64,000 nt of DNA, taken from the NCBI RefSeq assembly GCF_003515685.1, contig NZ_QWEG01000001.1, forward strand, positions 434,001 to 498,000. Direction: 5' to 3'. The stretch is from Neobacillus notoginsengisoli. Lineage in GTDB: Bacteria > Bacillota > Bacilli > Bacillales > Cytobacillaceae. Position 1 is the stretch's first letter. Every line of letters starts with the position of its first letter. Positions 16,897 through 25,900 of the stretch are shown here, piece by piece. The notes beneath the pieces were generated by a model, which worked only from the letters and a program-made list of their open reading frames with translations, was not told the origin of the DNA and ran no database searches. Both the position numbers and the translations under genes were made by a program.

Positions 16897-16918
16897 CTGC
16901 AATGGTGATATTTCTAAC

Positions 16919-16952
16919 GGCTTGGGGGGCTTTCCTCAAGCCATATTTTTTT
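16919..16952 (+). terminator. rho-independent terminator
   Basis: GGCTTG (16919-16924) pairs with CAAGCC (16937-16942), extended by an inner GGGG/TCC pairing, then ATATTTTTTT. Confidence 0.8.
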
Positions 16953-17132
16953 GTGCTTAAAAGCGAGTGCGAATTTGTATGCTAATTGCTATGCGAATTG
17001 GTGTGTTGAAAATGGCAAGGAGATTTTTGGATATTTATGTTAAAGTGATATCGGGGATTATTCTACTAACGAAGGCAGAGTTGAATAAGGAGGCATTCTA
17101 ATAGAGGGGTTTGCAATTGAGGGGAGTGGAAG

Positions 17133-17399
17133 TTGGTGGATAGGAAAAAGAACCATTACTTTTATATTGTCATTGGACAGATAGGTTTTTTATTGATTGT
17201 TATTGCTGTTTTAAGGTACATATTAATCATAGATGATGACATAGGACGAGGACTCACAATGTTTGGGCTTATTTTTATCCAAAGTAGTTTGAATTTTATG
17301 GTATCTAAATTTCTTACAGGAAAAGAAAGACGAATTTTTAATTGGTCATTTTTTAGTGTGATGGCAATCATTTTTATAGTTGGTTTCACTTTCGTATAG
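17133..17399 (+). CDS. small three-helix membrane protein
   Basis: An 88-residue protein with three membrane helices: YIVIGQIGFLLIVIAVLRYIL, GLTMFGLIFIQSSLNFMVS and FFSVMAIIFIVGFTFV. A TTG (17133) and a GTG (17136) are adjacent candidates; GAGGGGAG lies about seven bases upstream of them. No family recognised. It stands alone between the YjcZ-like gene and the helicase. Confidence 0.65.
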   Translation: MVDRKKNHYFYIVIGQIGFLLIVIAVLRYILIIDDDIGRGLTMFGLIFIQSSLNFMVSKFLTGKERRIFNWSFFSVMAIIFIVGFTFV

Positions 17400-17497
17400 A
17401 CCAACATCCACACAGCATTGTGCTATAATGTCTAAGTTAATAATTCTTATAGGCGAACCAACAGCACAACCTTTGTTTTAGTAAAGCAGGTGGACAA

Positions 17498-20400
17498 ATG
17501 ATAAAGACACAAAAAACTGCATATCGAAGTCCGATTACTTTGACCAATAAGGCAAAGGATAAGATGCGAGAGCTTGGGTTGGACGAGCGATCGTTTTTTT
17601 TATTGGAAAAATCCTTTCATGTTTATATAGAAAAATATCCTCAATCGGCAGATGGACTTGTTTCCGCTGCCTTGTTTTTTGACCGTGAGAGGAACGGAAA
17701 GCTTGCGGACAAATACAGAAAGTTTATCATTGTCCTGCATTGTTTGGTGAAACCCGACCGGTTTGTTGTAACGAATGTGACAACAAGACCGAATTATTTC
17801 CCTTTGGCTTCCAATTGGCGACGTTCGGCAAGTCTAGCTTTTGACACAAATGATCAAACTGGTGTTCCGCTGCCGTTTGAGTTGCTGAACTTAATCCACA
17901 CGATGCCGGTTGCCCAGGAAAGCTCGAAGTATGTGAAAAAGCGGATTGCGAGCTGGGAAGGTTATTTGAAAATTCAAGAGCAATCTGCGGATATCCCCGA
18001 TATTACTTCTCGCTATTCAGCGCTGATTTTCAATGATGATTTTAGCCGAATGAAAATAACCGGCTGCCAGATGAGCGAGAAGGAATGGAAGTCACTCAAG
18101 GATATGAGCGTTAAGCTGAAGGGTAGCGGCAAGGATATTGGTAAAGTCCTGAAAGCGAATCGATCGGCCTCGACAGTTGAAGTCGAATTGCCCGCATATA
18201 TAGAGGAACTGGCCCGCAGCCAGCGGCTTGACCAGCATCCAAGGGAAGTTATCTTTAGCAATTTCGCAACGTTGAGCCAGGTGAAGAGGCTACGCCAAGG
18301 GTTCAAGCAATTGGAAAACGGCTTGGCCGAGAATCCTGAACTGGAACGCCTTTTGTTTGAAAACAAACCGCCGGTCAAAGAGGTGAAAAAGCAGGTTCAG
18401 CTGCAATTCCATAATCGGTTGAACGGATTTCAGAAGGCAGCTGTCACAGGCGCGATGTCTGCTGAAGATTTATACGTTATCCAAGGGCCGCCGGGAACAG
18501 GGAAGACAACCGTTATTTCAGAAATTTGCCTGCAAAATGCGAAGGCCGGGCTGCGTACTCTAGTGGCGTCACAGTCGAATTTGGCGGTCGACAATGCCCT
18601 CGGCCGGTTACTTGCAAATAAGGATATCCGAATCCTCCGTGTTGGCCGTACCGAAAGTATTGAAGAAGAAGGCAAAAAGTTTATTGAGGAAAATGTGGGC
18701 CAGTATTGGAAAGACCATACATTGAAGGAAGTTACCAATCAAGTTGAAACCCGAAAACAGCGTGAAACGGAAATCGAAACGGAATGGGCGGCAAATGAAC
18801 AGGAACATGAAAGCCTCCAGAAAGAGCTTGTCCGAGTTGAGGCAGCGCTTGAAGCAAAAAAGAAAGCAGTGAAGAAGGCTGGCGAAATTCAGTCCGTTAT
18901 TCATCAGCATAAAAAAGATTTACGCGCTGCTGAACAAGAACGGCAAAACGTCCAGCAGCTCTTGCGAAAAATCGAAAAGTCACTTCAGTTGTTGAAGGAC
19001 GCTTTTGAAAAAGACGAAAGGTTTCTTGCTGAGGAACCTGGCATGGAAGCCATCCAAAATAAACTGAAAGCCAACCAGCAAGAAATTGACCGACTCCAAA
19101 GTAGTGTTGCACTTCAGGAGATTGAAGACCAGATTAAGGAAATGAAACAAGCGACCGATCAAAGTACAGTTAAATGTGAGAAATGGAAAGAGGCAACGAG
19201 GCAGAAGGATGCCTTGGCAGATCGAATAGACGCTGCCAAAAAATTCGATTCTCTAAAATGGATCATGCTTGAACAAAATTTCAGCCCTTCTTTGCAACTC
19301 GAGTCATCTATCGCACAGCTCGACCACCTTCGTGAAAGAAAGAGTCAACTCGATAAGCTGCAGGACTATAACGATAAACTTCAAGCTGCGATTGGCTATC
19401 TTGAAAAGCTAATGGGGAATCACTATGGACATATGAAAAACACATTACCTATCACTACGACCTCTATTGAAATCAACCAATTTTTGTCGCAGTTGAGAAG
19501 TGAATTAAAAGGAAAAACAACAATCCAACGACTTGTACGTTTTCTGGAAGGGTTATATGGCAGGAGACAGTATATCTGGTTAAAAGCGCATCGAGCCAAA
19601 TTGACTGATGCAGATAAAAAAACCGCACAGGAAGCATTGATGCGTCTGAAGCAGGAACTGATTAGCCAGCTTAAGCCTGTCCAGGACGAATGTAAACTGA
19701 CTCATCAAAAGTATCAGAGGCAGTTGGATGAGCAGAGTAACAAACTTACTTTTTTACAAACCAAGCAAAAGGAAATGTTGGAGACCGCGGAATTCATTCC
19801 GAATGCGAAGGAATTGCTTTTTGAAAAACAAGCGCTATCGGTTGAACTGCAGAACAAGATCGAGCAGCTTGAACAGGCCAGACTTCGGGTTGAAGGAAAC
19901 CGCCGGAAACAGGAGCAGGAAGCTCTTCAGTTTCAGGGAGCAGAGCAGAAATACAATGAAATCGAAACCCGTCTTGAAAATCACTCTACTATGATTAAAG
20001 AAAAGGAAGCCGAACTGATCCCTCTGAATGAAATCCTCGTTTCCGAACCGGAACGGGAGCATGAAGAGGTATTAAAGCAGCTTGCAAGCAATTCTTTTAC
20101 ACGGGAGTCTTTAAAACAGGAAAAGAAACGGCTTCCGTTGTTTCAGTCAGTCCAGGGAATGTGGCAATCGTTGCTTGAAGAAGCGAATGACCATGATTTG
20201 AATGAAATTCGCAAGCTATATGTGAAGCATGCCAATGTGATCGGGACGACATGTGTGGCATCGGCCCGCAAGGATTTTATCGAAAACTACCCGGAATTTG
20301 ATGTTGTCATTATCGATGAAGTCTCAAAAGCCACCCCGCCTGAGCTCCTTTTGCCAATGCTGAAAGGGAAGAAAATCATTCTGGTTGGCGACCATCACCA

Positions 20401-21268
20401 GCTGCCGCCTCTTTTGGGGAACGATACGCTAGAGGAAACGCTGCAGGAAATGATGAAAGAAAATGAAGACTTTGAAGGAATAGCTGAACTGAAAAAGCTG
20501 TTGCAGGAGTCTCTGTTCGAGCGCTTGTTTAAAAACCTGCCTAAAAGCAATAAAACGATGCTTGCGATTCAGTATCGGATGCATGAAACCATCATGGAAA
20601 CCATCACGCCTTTTTACATGCAAGAAAACGAACAGCTGCAATGCGGCTTGACTGACTCCGATTCGGTCCGGGACCATACGCTTGAATCCCGGCTTATTCA
20701 GCGGAACAATCATCTCCTTTGGCTCGATATGCCGAACGAGCCAGGTTTTTTTGAAGAAAAAATGAAGGGCGGCAAAAGTTTGTATAATCCAGCTGAACTG
20801 AAGAGAATTTCGGAACTGTTGCTGGAGTTGAATCAAGCGACAGAAGAAGCTAAGAAGGCAGGAAGAATAGGTTCGGATGAGAAGAAAAGCATTGGCGTGA
20901 TCAGTTTTTACGGAGAACAAGTGAAAATGATCGACCGCCTTCTTCAGCAAGAATTGCACTTGCCGCACTTAACAATCCGTACCGGGACAGTTGACAGATT
21001 CCAGGGCATAGAGATGGACGTGATTTTGCTAAGCATGGTGCGAAACCACGATAACAAGCATGATGACATCGGTTTTGCCAAAGACTACCGCAGGCTGAAT
21101 GTCGCGTTGTCGAGAGCTCGGGAGCTGCTTGTGATGATTGGCAGCACAAAGATGTTCACTGAAAAAACAAAACATGCGGGAGCAAGGCAAATGTATACTC
21201 ACGTTTTGGAGTCCGTTAAAAAACATAATGGACTGCGGGCTAAGGAAGAGGTGAGCCTGCATGGATAA
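17498..21268 (+). CDS. large SF1 (Upf1-like) helicase with long coiled-coil insertion
   Basis: A 1256-residue protein. A 320-residue N-terminal region of unknown fold is followed by Walker A IQGPPGTGKTT (residues 328-338), an insertion of about 500 residues dominated by coiled coil (about 400-900, rich in E/K/Q heptads), then motif II DVVIIDEVSKA (about 935), motif III LVGDHHQLPP (about 962), IQYRMH, TVDRFQGIEMDVILLSMVRN and motif VI RLNVALSRARELLV. This is the DNA2/NAM7 (Upf1-like) SF1B class. The Smc-like insertion between the ATPase halves is uncommon. An extended -10 (TGCTATAAT, 17421-17429) lies 69 bases upstream. The next gene overlaps its stop by 8 bases, so the two are translationally coupled. 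Confidence 0.88.
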   Translation: MIKTQKTAYRSPITLTNKAKDKMRELGLDERSFFLLEKSFHVYIEKYPQSADGLVSAALFFDRERNGKLADKYRKFIIVLHCLVKPDRFVVTNVTTRPNYFPLASNWRRSASLAFDTNDQTGVPLPFELLNLIHTMPVAQESSKYVKKRIASWEGYLKIQEQSADIPDITSRYSALIFNDDFSRMKITGCQMSEKEWKSLKDMSVKLKGSGKDIGKVLKANRSASTVEVELPAYIEELARSQRLDQHPREVIFSNFATLSQVKRLRQGFKQLENGLAENPELERLLFENKPPVKEVKKQVQLQFHNRLNGFQKAAVTGAMSAEDLYVIQGPPGTGKTTVISEICLQNAKAGLRTLVASQSNLAVDNALGRLLANKDIRILRVGRTESIEEEGKKFIEENVGQYWKDHTLKEVTNQVETRKQRETEIETEWAANEQEHESLQKELVRVEAALEAKKKAVKKAGEIQSVIHQHKKDLRAAEQERQNVQQLLRKIEKSLQLLKDAFEKDERFLAEEPGMEAIQNKLKANQQEIDRLQSSVALQEIEDQIKEMKQATDQSTVKCEKWKEATRQKDALADRIDAAKKFDSLKWIMLEQNFSPSLQLESSIAQLDHLRERKSQLDKLQDYNDKLQAAIGYLEKLMGNHYGHMKNTLPITTTSIEINQFLSQLRSELKGKTTIQRLVRFLEGLYGRRQYIWLKAHRAKLTDADKKTAQEALMRLKQELISQLKPVQDECKLTHQKYQRQLDEQSNKLTFLQTKQKEMLETAEFIPNAKELLFEKQALSVELQNKIEQLEQARLRVEGNRRKQEQEALQFQGAEQKYNEIETRLENHSTMIKEKEAELIPLNEILVSEPEREHEEVLKQLASNSFTRESLKQEKKRLPLFQSVQGMWQSLLEEANDHDLNEIRKLYVKHANVIGTTCVASARKDFIENYPEFDVVIIDEVSKATPPELLLPMLKGKKIILVGDHHQLPPLLGNDTLEETLQEMMKENEDFEGIAELKKLLQESLFERLFKNLPKSNKTMLAIQYRMHETIMETITPFYMQENEQLQCGLTDSDSVRDHTLESRLIQRNNHLLWLDMPNEPGFFEEKMKGGKSLYNPAELKRISELLLELNQATEEAKKAGRIGSDEKKSIGVISFYGEQVKMIDRLLQQELHLPHLTIRTGTVDRFQGIEMDVILLSMVRNHDNKHDDIGFAKDYRRLNVALSRARELLVMIGSTKMFTEKTKHAGARQMYTHVLESVKKHNGLRAKEEVSLHG

Positions 21269-22028
21269 ATTAAAAAAGAAATTGCAGGCAACTTTATTGG
21301 AAAATCCAGCTGTCCAAATTAAGAAATCGTTGGTCTGGCATATGCCGGTGACGACCTATTCCGTGGCATTCAGCCGCGTAAAGCGGTCGAAAATGGAAAT
21401 TCTCATGAAAATGATGCTTTTAACTTTTGAGCAAACCCAAATTCGCCGTGCAGCCAATTTATCAGAGCTGCTGCTGGTAGAGGAACTGTTCATTGAAGAT
21501 TTATTGAAAAAGTTGCAGCGCATGGGCTTGATCAGATTAGAAAAAGGGGCTTACATTTTAACACCGAAAGGGAACAACCAGCTGAAAACAGGAATCATGG
21601 AGGAGGAATTGGAGGAAGAGGCGACCCTCCTTTCATACAGTCCGTTCCATGATGAGTTTTGGCCGGAGATGAACGAGCCTTTGCCTGAAACAGACAAGGA
21701 TCTGCCTCTTTATCGGTATATTTATAATCAGAATAGGATTAACGAGGAGAAAATTTTGCGGCTTCTCTCTGAGACGGAAAATGGAGAGGAGGAAGACGGT
21801 TTTCAAACGGTCGTGACCGCTGTAAATCGCTTTGAACAGCAAAAAATTGAACCCATGCCATGTCTGGAATTTCAGCTTTACAACAAAGAACAGGACACCT
21901 TTTTCGCGCGTGTCTGGAACACACGGCTCGGGCGCTGGGATGAAGCGTTCGAAAAACAAATAGAAGAAAAGGAACGCATGAAATGGCGGGAAGAGCTGGC
22001 CTCCAAATGTGACATCAATACGAATTAA
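21261..22028 (+). CDS. winged-helix protein coupled to the SF1 helicase
   Basis: A 255-residue acidic protein. Residues 50-105 (EILMKMMLLTFEQTQIRRAA to RLEKGAYILTPKG) form a recognisable winged helix of the MarR/Lrp-like shape, with the wing ending in YILTPKG. The C-terminal half is acidic and helical, with WPEMNEPLPETDKDLPLYRY and an Arg/Glu-rich tail (KQIEEKERMKWREELASK). The ATG overlaps the helicase stop codon by 8 bases and GAGGTGAG lies just upstream, so both proteins should be made in a fixed ratio and may form a complex. I do not recognise a family; it may be a DNA-binding adaptor for the helicase. Confidence 0.75.
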   Translation: MDKLKKKLQATLLENPAVQIKKSLVWHMPVTTYSVAFSRVKRSKMEILMKMMLLTFEQTQIRRAANLSELLLVEELFIEDLLKKLQRMGLIRLEKGAYILTPKGNNQLKTGIMEEELEEEATLLSYSPFHDEFWPEMNEPLPETDKDLPLYRYIYNQNRINEEKILRLLSETENGEEEDGFQTVVTAVNRFEQQKIEPMPCLEFQLYNKEQDTFFARVWNTRLGRWDEAFEKQIEEKERMKWREELASKCDINTN

Positions 22029-22060
22029 ATATTCCTCTAGGGAAAACAACATACATTTAT

Positions 22061-22090
22061 CCGCCGCCAAGTTGTTAGGTGGCGGTTTTT
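22061..22090 (+). terminator. rho-independent terminator
   Basis: CCGCC (22061-22065) pairs with GGCGG (22081-22085), with inner CC/GG pairs, then TTTTT. Ends the helicase operon. Confidence 0.8.
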
Positions 22091-22139
22091 CTGTCAAAGG
22101 AAAAACTTAGTATTTGAGCATTGCGAGAAAAAAGTAACC

Positions 22140-22451
22140 TCAATATCTATCCTTAATGTATATGATCATCGATCTGATGAATCCAACCAGTAGAATGAGA
22201 ATTCCATTTCCTAAAGTTAATAGACCTAAAAAAGCACCGCCAATGCCAGCACCTTCTCCTGTGCCCCCTGAGCTCCAATCATAAAAATGAAGAAATAAGG
22301 CACCGCTTGAAAATCCAATTACCGGTGCCAGTAACATCATAATGATGCCAGATGCTATAAGATTTAACTTTCCATTTTTGAATAATAGAAAAGAAGCAAT
22401 ATTAAGAAGTAGTAAGATGAAAATAACTAAAAGTAAAATAAACGTATCTAT
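22140..22451 (-). CDS. small polytopic membrane protein without a canonical start codon
   Basis: The ATG at 22340 lies in the middle of a membrane protein. The same frame extends upstream to a strong GGAGGGG at 22464-22458, followed by ATT-ATT-ATA-GAT. The ATA at 22451-22449 is six bases from the site, the correct distance, but is not a normal start; no ATG, GTG or TTG is available there. The product from that position is about 103 residues with three hydrophobic segments (IDTFILLLVIFILLLNIA, IIMMLLAPVIGFSSGALFL, GGAFLGLLTLGNGILILLVGF). Either it uses a rare start or ATG has mutated to ATA and the gene is dead. Confidence 0.55.
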   Translation of the reverse strand: MDTFILLLVIFILLLLNIASFLLFKNGKLNLIASGIIMMLLAPVIGFSSGALFLHFYDWSSGGTGEGAGIGGAFLGLLTLGNGILILLVGFIRSMIIYIKDRY

Positions 22452-22520
22452 AATAATCCCCTCCGCAATATGAGCCTATCTTTTTTGACTCGCAGTTTAG
22501 CAACTAGAAAAAGAAGTCTT

Positions 22521-22688
22521 TTAATCCTTCTTTTCATTAATTGACTTATGTATCTTTTTTAAAGTTGAATTTATATTATTCAAACCCATTAAGATAAATC
22601 CTAGCATCACAAATGTTACTATTTCGCCAGTGAAAAACGATACTACCCCTAAAACTAAAAAATAAAAACTATACCACCAATTTTTCAT
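22521..22688 (-). CDS. 55-residue membrane protein
   Basis: ATG at 22688 preceded by GGGGGAAATATAAA. The product has a hydrophobic N-terminal half with two short membrane segments (WWYSFYFLVLGVVSFF and EIVTFVMLGFILMGL) and a charged tail (TLKKIHKSINEKKD). It is co-oriented with the small membrane gene downstream and may share its transcript. No family recognised. Confidence 0.6.
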   Translation of the reverse strand: MKNWWYSFYFLVLGVVSFFTGEIVTFVMLGFILMGLNNINSTLKKIHKSINEKKD

Positions 22689-22926
22689 ATTTTATATTTC
22701 CCCCTTTTTTAATCTGGCGCTCTTCCTACACAAATTTCTTTTGCAAAACTACTTCGTTTGGTGAACAAGCTATCTTTAATTTAACATAATTAGCCATAAG
22801 CCCGGCTATTAATTTCAACACATCTATAGAGATCGCTTTTGTACAAAATCATAACTTATGTCCAGATGGAATCGTCATTCAGGACCATGACCTTTGCATT
22901 GGCTGTAGGGCCGATGCGTTTTTCCT

Positions 22927-22971
22927 AAAAAAAGACGGTTCCGGTTTGCTAGTTGGCAAACCAGAACCGTC
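22927..22971 (-). terminator. strong terminator of the S8 protease gene
   Basis: GACGGTTCCGGTTTGC (22934-22949) pairs with GCAAACCAGAACCGTC (22956-22971), sixteen bases with one mismatch, and seven T follow on the minus strand. It includes the GGGACGGTTCT core repeated elsewhere in the window. Confidence 0.93.
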
Positions 22972-22983
22972 CCTATTTCGCTG

Positions 22984-25900
22984 TTAATTGATTTTTATCG
23001 TGTGTGTTGTTGAATTTGTGGCACCTTTGTCGTCAGTGACAGTTAAGGTAACCGTGTAGGTTCCTTTCTTATTGAATGTGTGTTCAACTTTTGCTCCGGA
23101 ACCGGTTGTGCCATCGCCGAAGTTCCACTCGTACTTCACAATCTTTCCATCTGGGTCACTGGATTGTGAACCGTCGAAGGTTGTAAGCTTCTTTTGTTTG
23201 GCGGCAGCGTCTCCGAGGATGACAGCGGTTGGTGCTTTGTTTTCAGCTGGCGCTTCCCCTACATATAGCTTTCCAGGCGCGGTTGCTTCAACCTTGTTGC
23301 CGGCCTGATCGGATGCCTTGATGACAATCATGCCGCCATCCATCTTCAGGGTAGAAGGAGTTTTATATGTCCCTTCATAATGGCCTGGAGACGTTTCGGT
23401 CATCCTTATTTCATTGTTGCTGCCAGAGACCATCAATGGCAATTCGATTCGGAAGGAAGCGGTCAATCCTTCTTCACTGTCGAAGGATACCCGTACGTCT
23501 TCACCCGGTTTAATGCGGACGTCGGCAGCCGGAGAGATATTCGTAATCTCCGGGGCGTTAAGGTCCACGACGACATTGCGGACAACTGTTGTTTTGTTGC
23601 CGGCCCGGTCGGTAGAAACGACAGTAATCGTATTTGCACCGCTGTCTACTAGCACTTTGTGTGAGAAACTGCCATCTGCGTTCACAGTAGCGGATTGGCC
23701 GTTCACTGTCAGGGTATCAAGATTCTCATCACTTGTAGTCCCTTTTACGGTAACCATTTCAATGTTTGTTTTGTGATCCTGGACAGGCGCTGTTACATTG
23801 AGGACAGGAGCGGTCTGATCCAGTGTCACGTTGACCGTTTCAGAGCGATCTGTTATTTTTCCATTTACGACTGCTTCAACAGATAGTGGATTTGCGCCTG
23901 TATTTAACGTTGTTTCGATGTTGAATTTTCCGTTTTCAACTGTTCCGGTCCCAGCTTCTTCTGTCCCGTTGTACAGCTTCACAGTCGCGCCATTGGCTTG
24001 GGAAGTTCCGGTTACCGTCACTTTTTCATCCTTTGTGAAGGAGCCGTCTGCCGGAGACGTAATGACAGGTGCGGTAACAGGGTATTGAACAACCGCGCGT
24101 ATCATGTAGTTGCCTTCAGCTGCTGGGGACTGGCTCCAGGCTCCGCTGATTCTTTGCCAGCTGCGCAGAGCGTTCTTACCATTTTCATCCGTAGCCAATC
24201 CTGGCGTGTTAGGATTCGCAAATGTTTGAATATAAACAACGTAAAAATCTCCTTCAACCATAACAGGCTCTTGGAAGCTTACTGATGTCCAGGTGCCATC
24301 ACGTTTGGCCGTGCCGTTTAGTGGTCCTGCCAGTAATCGGCCTGGTGTACCTCCTGCGCCAGTAGCATCATAAATCGCATACTGGAATGCAGTGCCTCCA
24401 GGTACTGGCCATTCTGTATCCCAGAAGCGGAACATCGCACCTGTGACTTGGGCCGCGCCATTTTCAGGTGTCATCTTTACAGCCCAGGCATTGCCTGCTG
24501 CGTTCCATGCGCGGGCATTTTCAGCGGTGCCGTCATCATAGCCAATTGTTCCTTCAAACCCGATAAATGGTTTCAACGCTACATTTGCTTCAACTGAACC
24601 ATTTCCTTTTACTGTGACAGTTGAATTTTTATTGTAGTATTGATCGGCGGAAACCGCGAGAGTGTACGTTCCTTCCAAAACCTCAAGGGAGAATGCGCCA
24701 TTCTCATCCGTAATAACTGGGGTAATTTTGGCATCCTCCAATACCATTACGGTCGCGCCTGCGATTGGCGCATGCGATCTTTCGTCTGTTACGACACCGG
24801 TAATGGTGCCATGCGGAATTGGTTCAAGCGTAAAGTTGGCCGGTGTGTCTTGGCCGTCAACAACTGTGATTGAACGGGTTTGTGGATAGAATCCGTAAGC
24901 TTCTGCACGAAGCGTATAGTCGCCCGCTACATGAATCATGTTGAACTGCCCGTTGCTCGGATTGGTTCTTGTTGAACGTCCGGTCTCCAGAACCGTTACT
25001 GTCGCATTGGCAGGCAAGCTTTGCAGCTCCACTCCGCCGTGAGTTTGTTTTGGCATTTTATCCTTTTCTGTTCTTGACAGTTTCACCGCAGGCTCTGTAT
25101 AGACTGCTTTTGGTTTCACCATTTCCTGAACATCACGTTCAACCGCTTTATCCAATTTTTGCGGTGCCGGAGTTGCCAATACGGCGAAGTTATCGATATA
25201 CCAGCCGAGTTTTACGACACTGCCATCAGATGTAACACGGAATCTTACTTGAACCTGCTCGCCGGCATACGAGGCCAAATCATAGGATACGGTCGACCAA
25301 TTTTTGCCGTTTGTAGAGTGGCTGAAGAGCCCAAGCTGGGTCCAGGTTGCTCCGCCATCCTTGGAAATTTCGACAAAGCCTTTATCGTAGTTTGTCTCAA
25401 GCTCATACCAGTGCGCAAATGCAAGTGTTGCGTTTGTTACTTGTGAAAGGTCGATGACTGGAGAGACGAGTGAGAAATTGCTGTTGGTTTCATAGGTGCT
25501 ATCAAGGTCTGTACCCCATACATTTGGAGCGGATAGAGGAACAGGTGCACCAGTGCCGGACGGAGTTCCGCGCTCCCATTCATCTTTTGTACCAGAATGG
25601 ATCCAGCCGTTATCCGTTTCGCCGTCAAAGTTATCGCTATAAATTGTTACCGGAGCGGTCACAGTGACAGACACCTCGTTCGAGCGGCCACTCTCGTTGC
25701 CAAAATAATCTTTTGCCGTGACAACATAGTAATAGGTTTCACCATTAGCTGTGTTGGAATCTGAAAAACTGTTTTCGGTTGTCGTGCCGATTTGCTCATA
25801 ACCTTCACCGGAGACGGATGAGCGATAAACAAGAAACTCTTTTAAATCGGCATCAGCTGGCGCTGTCCAGTTAAGTGCTACGATTCCCAGTGAATCGGCC

